Source of the DNA: Candidatus Stahliibacteriota bacterium
GTDB lineage: Bacteria > Hydrothermota > Tepidihabitantia > SM23-42
Length of the DNA stretch: 61,039 nt
NCBI GenBank assembly: GCA_030602565.1
Contig: JAUVZL010000009.1
Coordinates: forward strand, 1-61,039
Reading direction: 5' to 3'
The notes under the pieces were generated by a model, which saw nothing but the letters and a program-made list of their open reading frames with translations, was not told the DNA's origin and ran no database searches. Below are positions 26,668-34,938 of the stretch, one piece after another (position 1 is the first letter of the stretch; every line of letters starts with the position of its first letter). Position numbers and translations under genes: made by a program.

Positions 26668-27405
26668 ATGGCGAGGTTTTCTAACCGGATGAAAGCTCTA
26701 CAGTTCCACAGGATAACTCCTAAATTCCAATTCTGCGGAACCTGGAACACGCCAGAGCAGTTTGCGCGTTTTTTGGAATCAATTTTGGATAAAGGGGTAG
26801 ACATTATTCTCCCCGGACATAAAGATGATGGTGTTGTTATAGCCTTTGATGATGGTGAGGATACTATATATGACTACGCATTTCCAATTCTCAAGAGATA
26901 CAGTGTTAAAGCTGTTGTTTTTCTTATTGTCAATTACATTGGTCAGGATAATTTATGGGATATTAGTATTACGGGTAAACGTATCCAGCATCTATCCTGG
27001 AATAAGATATACGAGATGAAAGATTGGGGTATTGAATTCGGTTCACACACTATGAACCATCGGAATCTTGCAAGGATGAGTGAACAGGAAGTTGAATACG
27101 AAGTATTTGAATCCAGGAGAATTTTACAGCAGGAACTTGGTGAATGTACGAGCATATCTTACCCATTTAACAGAGTAAACCCGATAGTTGTTAGAGCAGT
27201 TAGCAAAGCAGGTTATGAGTTCGGTTTTGGCGGCGATGGTCGTAATGACTTGCTGCTAAAAAAAGAAGGCGTTTACATCACGGATACGCCAAGGAGTTTT
27301 GAAACAAAGGTTCTCGAAAAACCCGATTTTATCTATCGTTATGACCGCATAAAACAGAAGGTCATTAACTACTTCACCATTGCGACTATGCTCGCTAAAA
27401 GATAG
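26668..27405 (+). CDS. Polysaccharide deacetylase-family protein
   Basis: 245 residues of the NodB fold, removing acetyl or related groups from glycans. The metal and catalytic motifs are AFDDGEDTIYDYA (the usual TFDDG) and GSHTMNHRNL, followed by SYPFN. No signal peptide is evident, so it may act in the cytoplasm on lipid-linked precursors. The start could also be the ATG seven codons later. Near the glycosyltransferase and transporter it probably belongs to the same surface-glycan group. Confidence 0.75.
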   Translation: MARFSNRMKALQFHRITPKFQFCGTWNTPEQFARFLESILDKGVDIILPGHKDDGVVIAFDDGEDTIYDYAFPILKRYSVKAVVFLIVNYIGQDNLWDISITGKRIQHLSWNKIYEMKDWGIEFGSHTMNHRNLARMSEQEVEYEVFESRRILQQELGECTSISYPFNRVNPIVVRAVSKAGYEFGFGGDGRNDLLLKKEGVYITDTPRSFETKVLEKPDFIYRYDRIKQKVINYFTIATMLAKR

Positions 27406-27426
27406 AAGATGGGTGAGAGGAATAAA

Positions 27427-27740
27427 ATTTTAGATTTAAGATTCTTGATTTAAAATTTAATATAATGCTGTCAATCATTGACATGTACTTATTTAGGTAT
27501 ATGATATAAATATCGACAAGATGACAAAGACAGAGATGAAAAAACGCACAAAGCAATTTGCATTGGATGTAATTAGGCTTGTTGATCGGTTCCCGCATGC
27601 TCGCGCAGCAAATATCATTGGTCAACAGCTTATAAAGGCAGCTACATCGAATGAGTTAATCGCTATCTTCACAAAGACACTAAAAACTGCAAGGAAAAGG
27701 AAATGAAATCTAAAATCTTAAATCTAGAATCTTAAATTCT
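27427..27740. repeat. Imperfect inverted AT-rich repeats flanking a decayed gene
   Basis: TTTTAGATTTAAGATTC near 27428 and the roughly reverse-complementary run AATCTAAAATCTTAAATC near 27705-27738 bracket the small four-helix-bundle remnant. Similar degenerate runs occur in dut and near 45290. Confidence 0.5.
27521..27706 (+). pseudogene. Four-helix-bundle (S23-type) protein remnant with internal deletion
   Basis: 61 residues. The N-terminal 40 (KKRTKQFALDVIRLVDRFP... IGQQLIKAATS) match the start of four-helix-bundle/23S rRNA intervening-sequence proteins. The final 20 (NELIAIFTKTLKTARKRK) match their C-terminus. Some 60 residues covering helices 2-3 are gone, and the junction is in frame. 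TTGACA-N16-TATGAT lies upstream, so it may still be transcribed. Flanked by inverted AT-rich repeats. Confidence 0.65.
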
Positions 27741-27741
27741 C

Positions 27742-28923
27742 ATGTCTTTCGTCAGTCACTTAGAGTGTTCAAAATGCGGCAATAAGCTGGAGGCGGATAG
27801 ACGTTGGAATCTCTGTTCGTTTTGTGGTAAACCTTTAATTGTTCTCTATGATCTGAAAAAGGTCCGTAAAGCAGTCAAGCGCGAGGATATAGCCGGACGC
27901 GCACCAAACCTGTGGCGTTACAAGGAATTGCTCCCCCTGCAGAATAGCAAGAACATCCTTTCGTTCGATGAAGGATTCACGCCATTGCTCCATGCCCAAA
28001 GCCTCGGTGAAGTTTTGGATTTTGATAATCTCTATATCAAGGACGAAAGCCAGAATCCAACCGGTTCATTCAAGGACCGCGGCATGTCGGTTGCGGTATC
28101 CCGGGCACGTGAATTCGGGATACAAGAACTCGTTGTGCCGTCAGCTGGTAACGCCGCGGTGTCTATGAGCGCGTATGCCGCGCTGGGTGGTTTGAAAGCC
28201 TTTGTCTATATGCCCAAGGATGTACCCAAGACTTTTGTCGTTGAATGCATAGCCAGAGGGGCTCAGGTAAAACTTGTGGAGGGTTATATTACTCACTGCG
28301 GTCAGCAGGCAGCTCATGATGTAGCACAATATGGCAGGTTTGATATGTCAACGCTCAAAGAACCATATCGCATAGAGGGCAAGAAAACCATGGGTTTTGA
28401 GCTGGCTGAACAACTTGGCTGGAACTTACCTGATGTTGTCATCTACCCGACCGGAGGCGGCACTGGTCTTATCGGCATGTGGAAGGCATTTGAAGAACTC
28501 AAGAATCTTGGTTGGATAAAGTCGAAGTTGCCGCGTATGGTATCGGTTCAAGCAAAGGGGTGTGCACCGATCGTGACCGCATTCAATGAAGGGAAAGATA
28601 CCGCCACCCCGTGGCGTGACGCAGAAACCATTGCCGATGGTTTGCGCGTACCGGCAGGGATCGGTGATTTTTTGATTCTACGTACACTAAAGGAAAGTAA
28701 GGGTACTGCAATCGCGGTAACTGATGATGCAATGATGGAAGCGATAATGCAGATCGGGCGCACCGAGGGTATTTTCTGTTGCCCTGAAGGAGCAGCAACC
28801 CTCGTTGCCTTCAAGCACCTGCGCCAGCAGGATTGGATCCGGGAGAGTGAAACTGTGGTATTATTCAATACTGCAAGCGGGTTGAAATACGCCCACTTAT
28901 GGGCAAAGGATTTGCGGTTTTAA
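27742..28923 (+). CDS. thrC: Threonine synthase
   Basis: 393 residues converting O-phosphohomoserine to threonine with PLP. A zinc ribbon at the N-terminus (CSKCGNKLEADRRWNLCSFC) is typical of one ThrC branch. The PLP lysine lies in NPTGSFKDRGMSVAVS, and the phosphate-binding glycine loop in YPTGGGTGLIG. Length is normal. Appears monocistronic; no clear ribosome binding site precedes the ATG, and the AT-rich repeat abuts it. Confidence 0.88.
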   Translation: MSFVSHLECSKCGNKLEADRRWNLCSFCGKPLIVLYDLKKVRKAVKREDIAGRAPNLWRYKELLPLQNSKNILSFDEGFTPLLHAQSLGEVLDFDNLYIKDESQNPTGSFKDRGMSVAVSRAREFGIQELVVPSAGNAAVSMSAYAALGGLKAFVYMPKDVPKTFVVECIARGAQVKLVEGYITHCGQQAAHDVAQYGRFDMSTLKEPYRIEGKKTMGFELAEQLGWNLPDVVIYPTGGGTGLIGMWKAFEELKNLGWIKSKLPRMVSVQAKGCAPIVTAFNEGKDTATPWRDAETIADGLRVPAGIGDFLILRTLKESKGTAIAVTDDAMMEAIMQIGRTEGIFCCPEGAATLVAFKHLRQQDWIRESETVVLFNTASGLKYAHLWAKDLRF

Positions 28924-29280
28924 GAATAACTGTTTAGTCTAAAGAAATCAAAATCTTACATCAGATTAAACGGCTCATTAATGTTACAGACAGCAGATTA
29001 AATTGTCGTTACCCAATTTATTTGGTAATTAAAATCGAAGCCTGATAAATCACCTGTCTGCCTCAGGCAGAAGCAACTACAGTTAGGTAAGTTGCAAGCA
29101 TAAAAAGGACGTAAAATGGCTTTAAAATTTAAATGTCAAAATTGTGATACAGACTGGAGGCAAAAATAAATAAAGAAATTGGAAGTTTGAAGAGTAAAAC
29201 GGATGAGATGAAAGAGATATTTAAGAAGAAAAGCGATTCAGGATAGCTAAGTATTTTTGCAAAGAGATATTTTTAATTAA
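28924..29280. other. Decayed spacer with a zinc-ribbon-like fragment
   Basis: Nothing full-length is visible. At 29116-29169 a 17-codon frame reads MALKFKCQNCDTDWRQK, the start of a Cys-pair protein cut short. In another frame just after it come codons for KEIGSLKSKTDEMKEIFKKK, a helix-like stretch. Together they look like the debris of one or two small genes. Confidence 0.4.
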
Positions 29281-30087
29281 TTAGAAGTAAGATGATTTTA
29301 TCGTATTGAGTATCAATTTTTTGTCGAAAAGCTTTAACTCATTTTTGTTTTCTAAAAATCGCTCAACATCTCTTTTCACTTTCTTAAAATCGATTTTTTC
29401 AATTTTTGTACAGAGGAAATCCTTGAAATTATTTTTGTTAATTCTCACGACACTTTTTTCAGTCTGTTTAATGGCATTATTCAATAATAAATAGTTTGGC
29501 TCATTTCTTTTACTTAGATACCAGATAAGATCATAAAAATCTCTCCCTTTTGTGTATCTTCTGTAGAAACAAGCGTGAAGTTTTAAAGCATAAAGTGATG
29601 GCAAATCAAAATGAGTTACAGTGAAAATATAGGTTTTATTAATTAATGAAACTTGTGTAGTCCAGCCCTTTGGTGGATTAGTGTCAATCTCAAGACGAAT
29701 GAAAATTTTTTGTGATTTAATCGGCGATAGGCTTAATTCATGTAATATGGTTTTAAATCTCAGATCAATAGTTTGAACAATTTTTGAGTCTTTCTTTTTA
29801 ATGTCCAATTTAAACCCGTAGTTTTTAAACTCTCTATATAAATCTGCAGAAATCTTGTTGAATGTATAATTCTTTTTTTCGATGAGTGAAAAATCCAGGT
29901 CTTCAGAAAACCTTTTCAAATCGTAAAGAAATCTTAGTGCGGTTCCACCAACAAAACTCAAATTCCTAAAATATCCTTTGTTATAAATGATTCTTAAAAT
30001 CAAGACCTGTAAAAATTCTCTCAAATAGTTGATTTTTTCCTCATTTGATTTTCTGCTCTGCAATAATTTTTCAATAATATCCATCAT
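29281..30087 (-). CDS. AbiEii-type nucleotidyltransferase toxin
   Basis: 268 residues of the AbiEii/AbiGii family, the toxin of type IV-type toxin-antitoxin pairs linked to abortive phage defence. The nucleotidyltransferase core appears as FVGGTALRFLYD followed by FSEDLDFSL. Lower region residues (DLPSLYALKLHACFYRRYTKGRDFYDLIWYL in two parts) match the family's KxxRxxxRDxxDL segment. Encoded 2 nt after the AbiEi gene. More AT-rich than the flanking metabolic genes, consistent with acquisition by transfer. Confidence 0.85.
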   Translation of the reverse strand: MMDIIEKLLQSRKSNEEKINYLREFLQVLILRIIYNKGYFRNLSFVGGTALRFLYDLKRFSEDLDFSLIEKKNYTFNKISADLYREFKNYGFKLDIKKKDSKIVQTIDLRFKTILHELSLSPIKSQKIFIRLEIDTNPPKGWTTQVSLINKTYIFTVTHFDLPSLYALKLHACFYRRYTKGRDFYDLIWYLSKRNEPNYLLLNNAIKQTEKSVVRINKNNFKDFLCTKIEKIDFKKVKRDVERFLENKNELKLFDKKLILNTIKSSYF

Positions 30088-30089
30088 AA

Positions 30090-30719
30090 TTACACCTCTT
30101 TAATGAATTTAACTAATAATTTAATGGTATTCATGAATCTGTGATTCTTAAAGATTTTCGCGTACTTAATCATCTTTTTAACACTTAGAGATTCAATATT
30201 TTGTAGGCGCAGGGATTCGAAGATTTCTTTATCTTTGTTGCCGAATAGAGAGCGATTTAGATAGATGAAGTCAACCAGCGCCTTTTCTGGCTCGGCAATA
30301 AAATAATTTAAGCGATTTTCATCCTGCAACATTCTATAACCAGTAAAACATGTGATTTTGACATGTTGATAAATAAACCTACCAAATTTATTTTCGAACG
30401 TCATGGTTTTCTTTGGAGAGACAGAAGTTATGTCAGCAACTCGTTCAGGAATCAGGTCATAAAATCCAAGTGCATATTCTGTGCTTATATATGAAGGTTC
30501 GTATAATTGATTTGCCAGAAACGTGCGGGATAGTGTGATTTTGCGGTCAATTTCATTTAAGATATACAATCCTTTCTTTAATTTAATTACCAGTCCCTTT
30601 TTTTGCCATTTAGTTAGCTGATTTCTTAATACCTGCCTATTTTCTTCCAGACTGTTAAGATGACTGGTAGAAAATAGAGGAAAACCAATTACTTTCTTTT
30701 TAAACTCCAAAAATTTCAT
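30090..30719 (-). CDS. AbiEi-type antitoxin/transcriptional regulator
   Basis: 209 residues of the AbiEi family, which repress the operon and block the toxin. The N-terminal winged helix (RQVLRNQLTKWQKKGLVIKLKKGLYIL) is followed by the family pattern YISTEYALGFYDLIPE and the late AEPEKALVDFIYLNR. Promoter TTGACA-N16-TATAAT (30784-30757, - strand) is embedded in alternating TA runs. First gene of the pair. Confidence 0.8.
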   Translation of the reverse strand: MKFLEFKKKVIGFPLFSTSHLNSLEENRQVLRNQLTKWQKKGLVIKLKKGLYILNEIDRKITLSRTFLANQLYEPSYISTEYALGFYDLIPERVADITSVSPKKTMTFENKFGRFIYQHVKITCFTGYRMLQDENRLNYFIAEPEKALVDFIYLNRSLFGNKDKEIFESLRLQNIESLSVKKMIKYAKIFKNHRFMNTIKLLVKFIKEV

Positions 30720-30756
30720 TTCTCTAAATAATCATTTTTTGTTATTTATAGAAATA

Positions 30757-30784
30757 ATTATATATATATATTTTATCTTGTCAA
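30757..30784 (-). promoter_or_regulatory. Promoter of the AbiE pair
   Basis: TTGACA (30784-30779) and TATAAT (30762-30757) with a 16-bp spacer made mostly of alternating T and A; about 30 nt of AT-rich leader follow. Confidence 0.7.
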
Positions 30785-30857
30785 GTGTAAATTAAAACTG
30801 CGCCAGCTGATAAAATTAAAAGAAGTCTTGATTTTTAATTTTCTACAATATATAATA

Positions 30858-30989
30858 GTGCATGAATTGGAATCTACAATTGAGGATTTAACCAAGGGCT
30901 ATCTGTCTGCTGCAAAAACCAAAAAGCTTTTGTCATTTGGCAGGTATAGGCCACCTGACATTATTGCCAAAATAGCAAAATACGAATAG
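30858..30989 (+). CDS. Possible small ORF, 43 residues
   Basis: GTG-started frame reading MHELESTIEDL, then YLSAAKTKKLLSFGRY and PPDIIAKIAKYE. It lies directly behind TTGATT-N17-TATAAT (30828-30856). The residue mix looks protein-like (helix then basic segment), but I recognise no family. The GTG is 2 nt past the -10 box, upstream of the expected transcription start, which argues against it. It may be a remnant linked to the AbiE island. Confidence 0.3.
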   Translation: MHELESTIEDLTKGYLSAAKTKKLLSFGRYRPPDIIAKIAKYE

Positions 30990-31027
30990 TTAGATAGGTT
31001 GGTCCAAACCACGTATTTCTTGATACA

Positions 31028-31055
31028 TTGACAAAGGTTGTGATTACTCTATAAT
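31028..31055 (+). promoter_or_regulatory. Promoter of the cation efflux gene
   Basis: TTGACA at 31028-31033, 16-bp spacer, TATAAT at 31050-31055. The ATG is 11 nt further, giving a leader of about 5 nt and no ribosome binding site. Confidence 0.75.
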
Positions 31056-31066
31056 GTGATTCAAGA

Positions 31067-32002
31067 ATGGGAACCAAAATCACTGACAAATTAATTTCTT
31101 TGTTTCATCTTGATAAGGGTGATAAGAGAAAAAACTGTGGGTATTTTGTTGGTGGTTTAAGCATCATAGTCAACCTCCTCATTTCGGCGGTCAAGCTCTT
31201 CTTCGGTATAATCGTGAATAGCATAGCACTCGTCGCCGATGCAGTTCATTCCTTATCAGATGTTGCATCTTCATTCGTCGTCATTGTTGGCTTCAAAATT
31301 TCAGCCAAGCCGCCTGATGAAAAACATCCTTTTGGACACGGTAGGGCAGAGAGGATTGTTGCCGTCGTTATTGCCTGCATGTTGATAGTTGTTGGCATTG
31401 AGTTTTTCATGAGCGGCATTAAGAGGTTTAGAAACCCCGTGCCGGTCGAATCCAGCTGGTTGATTATTGTCATTCTTGCGATCACGATTATTGCGAAGAT
31501 ATTGCTGTCAGTTATCTCCTATGATGTCGGCAAGCAAGTTAATTCTGCGGCTTTGAAAGCAGACGCCTGGCATCATGGTACTGATGCGATTTCAACTGTC
31601 CTCGTTATCATTGGTTTCGTTCTATACAGGTTTGGATTCTATCGCATTGATGGTCTTCTTGGTATTATTATCGCCCTATTCATTGCATACACTGGTATTA
31701 TGATGATCTTTGAGTCAGGTAGTATGCTCCTTGGAGAAGCACCATCAGATGATCTCATTAGTGATATCAGGGAAACAGCGATATGCTGTGAAGATGTTAA
31801 TGATGTACACCACATTCATGTCCATGATTACGGCGGAAAACTCGAAATCACAGTCCATATCCGTTTGTGCCGCACTATTCATCTCGATGAAGTGCACCGG
31901 ATAGTATCGTTAGTTGAGTTGGCGATCAAAGAAAGAATCAAAGGTGCTGAGGTGACTGTGCACCCTGAACCCATTGAGGAAAATAATGAAGATTGTGGAT
32001 GA
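31067..32002 (+). CDS. Cation diffusion facilitator (metal efflux)
   Basis: 311 residues of the CDF family, exporting Zn2+, Fe2+, Mn2+ or similar ions in exchange for protons. Six hydrophobic segments occupy about 25-225. Metal-site helices show VADAVHSLSDVASS and KADAWHHGTDAIS. The cytoplasmic C-terminal domain is His-rich (VNDVHHIHVHDYGGKLEI). No metal regulator gene is adjacent. Its end overlaps the start of the acetyltransferase frame by 17 nt. Confidence 0.88.
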   Translation: MGTKITDKLISLFHLDKGDKRKNCGYFVGGLSIIVNLLISAVKLFFGIIVNSIALVADAVHSLSDVASSFVVIVGFKISAKPPDEKHPFGHGRAERIVAVVIACMLIVVGIEFFMSGIKRFRNPVPVESSWLIIVILAITIIAKILLSVISYDVGKQVNSAALKADAWHHGTDAISTVLVIIGFVLYRFGFYRIDGLLGIIIALFIAYTGIMMIFESGSMLLGEAPSDDLISDIRETAICCEDVNDVHHIHVHDYGGKLEITVHIRLCRTIHLDEVHRIVSLVELAIKERIKGAEVTVHPEPIEENNEDCG

Positions 32003-32445
32003 TGAAGGAACAGACATCAGAATCCGTATTTTTTGTATTGAAGACTATGATAAGCTGATTGCTTTGTGGCAAGATGCAGGGCTTCCGTATAAGCCTAATG
32101 GTCGGGACCGACGGGATTACATAGAACGCGAGTTGAAGAGCTCGGCAGGTATTTTTTTGGTGGCAGAAAAGAATGAAGAGTTGATCGGTTCTATATTTGG
32201 TACTCATGATGGCAGAAAGGGTTGGATAAACAGGCTTGCAGTAGCACCTGCGTATCTTAAAACAGGGATTGCTGCTAAGCTGGTTAAAGAGGTGGAAAAT
32301 CGCCTTTTTGATATGGGGATTGGTATCATCGCCGGCCTGATCAAAGATTGGAACACAGGGTTCATTGGCAGCATTTCTAAGGATGGGTTACAAGCGTCAC
32401 GATGACATTGTATATCTTTCAAAGAGAAAAAATCCTGATGTCTGA
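31986..32445 (+). pseudogene. GNAT acetyltransferase with a frameshift near its 3' end
   Basis: A GNAT-fold frame runs to 32405 with the acetyl-CoA region LIGSIFGTHDGRKGWINRLAVAPAYLKTGIAAKL (two stretches). After NTGFIG the sequence stops matching the family in frame. The +1 frame continues as AAFLRMGYKRHDDIVYLSKR and stops at 32445, which is the expected GNAT ending (FLxxxGY). One inserted or missing base near 32360-32375 explains this. It could be a real mutation or an assembly error; otherwise the gene is intact. Confidence 0.75.
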
Positions 32446-32476
32446 GCGTACGATATATCGTTGATATGGAGGTCGT

Positions 32477-33193
32477 ATGAAGAGGATCGGTATTGTCGGT
32501 GGATTGGGTCCTGAGGCAACAGCTGACTACTATCGGATAATCAATGAGCTTTATCAAAGAAAAACCAGAGGCGCTTATCCTGAAGTTATTATCTATAGCG
32601 TAAACATGAAGGATTTCCCCTGTGCGGTCACGACCGACAGTACTGAAAATACTGTAGCTTGGTTGGCTGAAGCCGTCCAGGCACTATATCGCGCCGGGGC
32701 TGATTTTGCACTCATTGCATCTAATACACCACATATTGTTTTTGACAATTTGCAGGCACGTTCACCCATACCCATGCTCAGCATTGTTAAAGCAACATGC
32801 CAGGTTGCCAGGCACGCTGGTCTGCATAAGGTGGCGCTTTTGGGTACGAAAACAACGATGAGCGCAGATTTTTATCAACGTGTCTTTACCAAGGCAGGCA
32901 TTGATATTATTACCCCTGAAGAATCTGAAAAGGAATATATTCATAATAAGCTGATGAATGAGATAATGCATAATAAAATCTTGAAGGAGACAAAACAAGG
33001 TCTGCTTGTGATCATCAAGCGTATGATCGCTGAAGAATCTATACAGGGAGTCATCCTTGGTTGTACCGAGCTCCCTCTCATTTTACCCAAAGATGAATTT
33101 GGTATCCCTTTTCTTAACACGACAAGGATCCACGCGGCAAGTGCCGTGGAGTACAGTCTGGACAAAGCGCAGAGCGTAGGGCGTGAAGCATAA
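32477..33193 (+). CDS. Aspartate/glutamate racemase-family protein
   Basis: 238 residues of the Asp/Glu racemase family, which use two thiols for proton transfer. The second catalytic motif is intact (VILGCTELPLIL). The first, usually CNT, reads IASNTPH, with Ser for Cys. That pattern occurs in L-specific or one-base members, so racemisation of D/L-Asp is uncertain. TGGAGGTCGT precedes the ATG, a good ribosome binding site. Cell-wall or D-amino-acid metabolism is the likely role. Confidence 0.8.
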   Translation: MKRIGIVGGLGPEATADYYRIINELYQRKTRGAYPEVIIYSVNMKDFPCAVTTDSTENTVAWLAEAVQALYRAGADFALIASNTPHIVFDNLQARSPIPMLSIVKATCQVARHAGLHKVALLGTKTTMSADFYQRVFTKAGIDIITPEESEKEYIHNKLMNEIMHNKILKETKQGLLVIIKRMIAEESIQGVILGCTELPLILPKDEFGIPFLNTTRIHAASAVEYSLDKAQSVGREA

Positions 33194-33258
33194 CGCGCCA
33201 AATACTTAATTACCAAATAACTCAATAACTCGCTTTGCCAAATAACTCAGTTACTTAA

Positions 33259-33377
33259 TCAGGCTGTTGAAAAAGTCATTTTTCACTGGAGTAGAGCATT
33301 TATGCTCGTGAAAACTGATGAAATTTCATTGCTTTTGACGGGGCTAAAGCCCCTACTCTACTAAATCAACAGCCTGA
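33259..33377. mobile_element. MITE-like element with 12-bp terminal inverted repeats
   Basis: 119 bp bounded by TCAGGCTGTTGA and TCAACAGCCTGA. The inside has further small palindromes (GAGCATTTATGCTC, GGGGCTAAAGCCCC) and no gene. The ends resemble those of several DDE-transposase insertion sequences. It sits in a spacer of degenerate CAAATAACTCA repeats between the racemase and thiamine genes. Confidence 0.65.
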
Positions 33378-33405
33378 ATAACTCAATGACTGTATCTATT
33401 CCCCA

Positions 33406-33433
33406 TTGACATAAAAACTTATTTAGTTATAAT
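33406..33433 (+). promoter_or_regulatory. Leaderless promoter of the thiamine phosphate synthase gene
   Basis: TTGACA at 33406-33411, 16-bp spacer, TATAAT at 33428-33433, then 5 nt to the GTG start. No TPP riboswitch fits in this gap. Confidence 0.8.
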
Positions 33434-33438
33434 TTATT

Positions 33439-34449
33439 GTGAACTGGGAGCGTATTGCGGATGTAAATTTGAACCGCTTTAATGAATCCCTGAAGTTCAT
33501 AGAGGATATAATAAGATTTTCCCTTGAGAACAAAGTTCTTCTACTTCAGATAAGAAAAATTAGAAACGAGTTTTTGAAAACCAAAAAGGTTATTTCACTG
33601 GCTGATATAATCAATTTCCGTCAAAGCTCTCGGGATCTTGGTCGAACTGCAAAATTTGATATTCAAGCAAAAAAAACATCCAAAGATTTAGTAATCGCTA
33701 ATTTAACCCGGGCAAAAGAGTCGGCTAGGATTATAGAAGAGGTTTTTAAATCGATAGATTTGAAGACAAGTAGTAAAATGAAGGAGATAAGGTTTCAACT
33801 ATATGACTTGGAAAAGTTTGTTATCGAATCTCTGAAAAGAATTTTTAATCCCAGAATCAATGCGGTCATAGATGAAAAATATTTATTAAGGTACCGGATT
33901 AAAAATATGATAAATATTCTTGAAAATAATGGTGTAACAATGATCCAACTCCGCATAAAGACACTATCAGATAGGAAATTCTACAACTATGCTGTAAGGA
34001 TTAAGAAGTCTCTTAAAAAAAAGGAGATAAAATTCATCATTAATAATCGATTGGATATTGCTCGTGCTGTCAGTGCAGATGGTGTTCATTTAGGTCAGGA
34101 AGATATGCCTATAGATGTGGCACGGCGCGCATTAGGGGATGGCAGTATTATTGGTGCATCAGCTCACAACCTTGCCGAAGCAAGGAAGGCTGAAAAAGAT
34201 GGTGCTGACTATATTGGAGTAGGTTCGATATTCGCAACCAAGACAAAACCCGATGCAAAAACCTGCGGGCTCCAAAGGTTGAGGGCTATATGCAAGGCGG
34301 CTACCATTCCAGTCGTTGGTATCGGTGGGATTACGGCGGATAATTACAAGAGCGTTCGCAAAGCAGGAGCTTCAGGGATTGCTGTTTCTTCTTTTCTTTT
34401 CGAAGGAAACTTGAAGAATAACTTGCATTCATTGACAGGGGATAAATAA
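33439..34449 (+). CDS. thiE: Thiamine phosphate synthase with N-terminal ThiD2-like domain
   Basis: 336 residues. The C-terminal half (about 140-330) is ThiE, joining HMP-PP and thiazole phosphate: FIINNRLDIARAVSADGVHLGQEDM, IIGASAHN, DYIGVGSIFATKTKPDA and VGIGGITADN. The first 130 residues are a helical domain (NRFNESLKFIEDIIRF ... NLTRAKESARIIEEV) known fused to ThiE in several phyla and named ThiD2. GTG start 5 nt after the -10 box. No other thiamine gene is nearby. Confidence 0.85.
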   Translation: MNWERIADVNLNRFNESLKFIEDIIRFSLENKVLLLQIRKIRNEFLKTKKVISLADIINFRQSSRDLGRTAKFDIQAKKTSKDLVIANLTRAKESARIIEEVFKSIDLKTSSKMKEIRFQLYDLEKFVIESLKRIFNPRINAVIDEKYLLRYRIKNMINILENNGVTMIQLRIKTLSDRKFYNYAVRIKKSLKKKEIKFIINNRLDIARAVSADGVHLGQEDMPIDVARRALGDGSIIGASAHNLAEARKAEKDGADYIGVGSIFATKTKPDAKTCGLQRLRAICKAATIPVVGIGGITADNYKSVRKAGASGIAVSSFLFEGNLKNNLHSLTGDK

Positions 34450-34471
34450 TGAATATAATAAAAAACACTAT

Positions 34472-34585
34472 GTGTTTGGAAAAGCCAAGCGTTCCACCCA
34501 CGAAATGGCAAAAAAGCGCCGAGATTTCAGAATTGCCGAAAAATATGAAGCGGAACAGGGCATGAGATGGCAGAAGAAGGCATGA
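34472..34585 (+). CDS. Possible small basic protein, 37 residues
   Basis: GTG-started frame MFGKAKRSTHEMAKKRR followed by DFRIAEKYEAEQGMRWQKKA and stop. The balanced Lys/Arg/Glu composition looks coding, and it lies between thiE and the hibernation factor in the same direction. No ribosome binding site is clear and I recognise no family. Confidence 0.3.
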   Translation: MFGKAKRSTHEMAKKRRDFRIAEKYEAEQGMRWQKKA

Positions 34586-34620
34586 GCATTCTCAAACCAT
34601 CTGTTTTTTAAGGAGGTTTT

Positions 34621-34938
34621 ATGGAGTTGAAAATCGCGGCAAGGAATTTTCACCTTAACGATGCTTTAGAGAAGTATGCTAAAAAGAAGGTGGAGAAGCT
34701 GGAACGATTTTCTCATCACATAATAGACGGTGATCTGATATTAGAAAAAGACAAAGCCCGTAGTATCGTTGAGTTGAATTTGTCAGTGAAACACTCGGTG
34801 ATTACAAGTAAAGTCAAGAACCATGATATATATCTCGGCATAAATGAAGTATTCAAGAAAATTGAGCGACAGCTAATAAAGTACGAGGAGAAATTCAGGG
34901 AAAGAAAGCGCATTGCGCAAAAAACAAAACGCAAATGA
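34621..34938 (+). CDS. hpf: Ribosome hibernation promoting factor (HPF/YfiA family)
   Basis: 105 residues, the short form. It binds the 30S decoding region during stasis. The fold shows MELKIAARNFHLNDALEKYA, KKKVEKLERF, IVELNLSV and DIYLGINEVFKKIERQL. The long C-terminal dimerisation domain is absent. AAGGAGGTTTT precedes the ATG. Its stop overlaps the HPr kinase start (ATGA), an association also seen in other bacteria. Confidence 0.88.
   Translation: MELKIAARNFHLNDALEKYAKKKVEKLERFSHHIIDGDLILEKDKARSIVELNLSVKHSVITSKVKNHDIYLGINEVFKKIERQLIKYEEKFRERKRIAQKTKRK

Noticed and set aside
33378-33438. TPP riboswitch before thiE
   Set aside because: Only 60 bp are available and the promoter leaves no leader; no THI-box sequence is seen.
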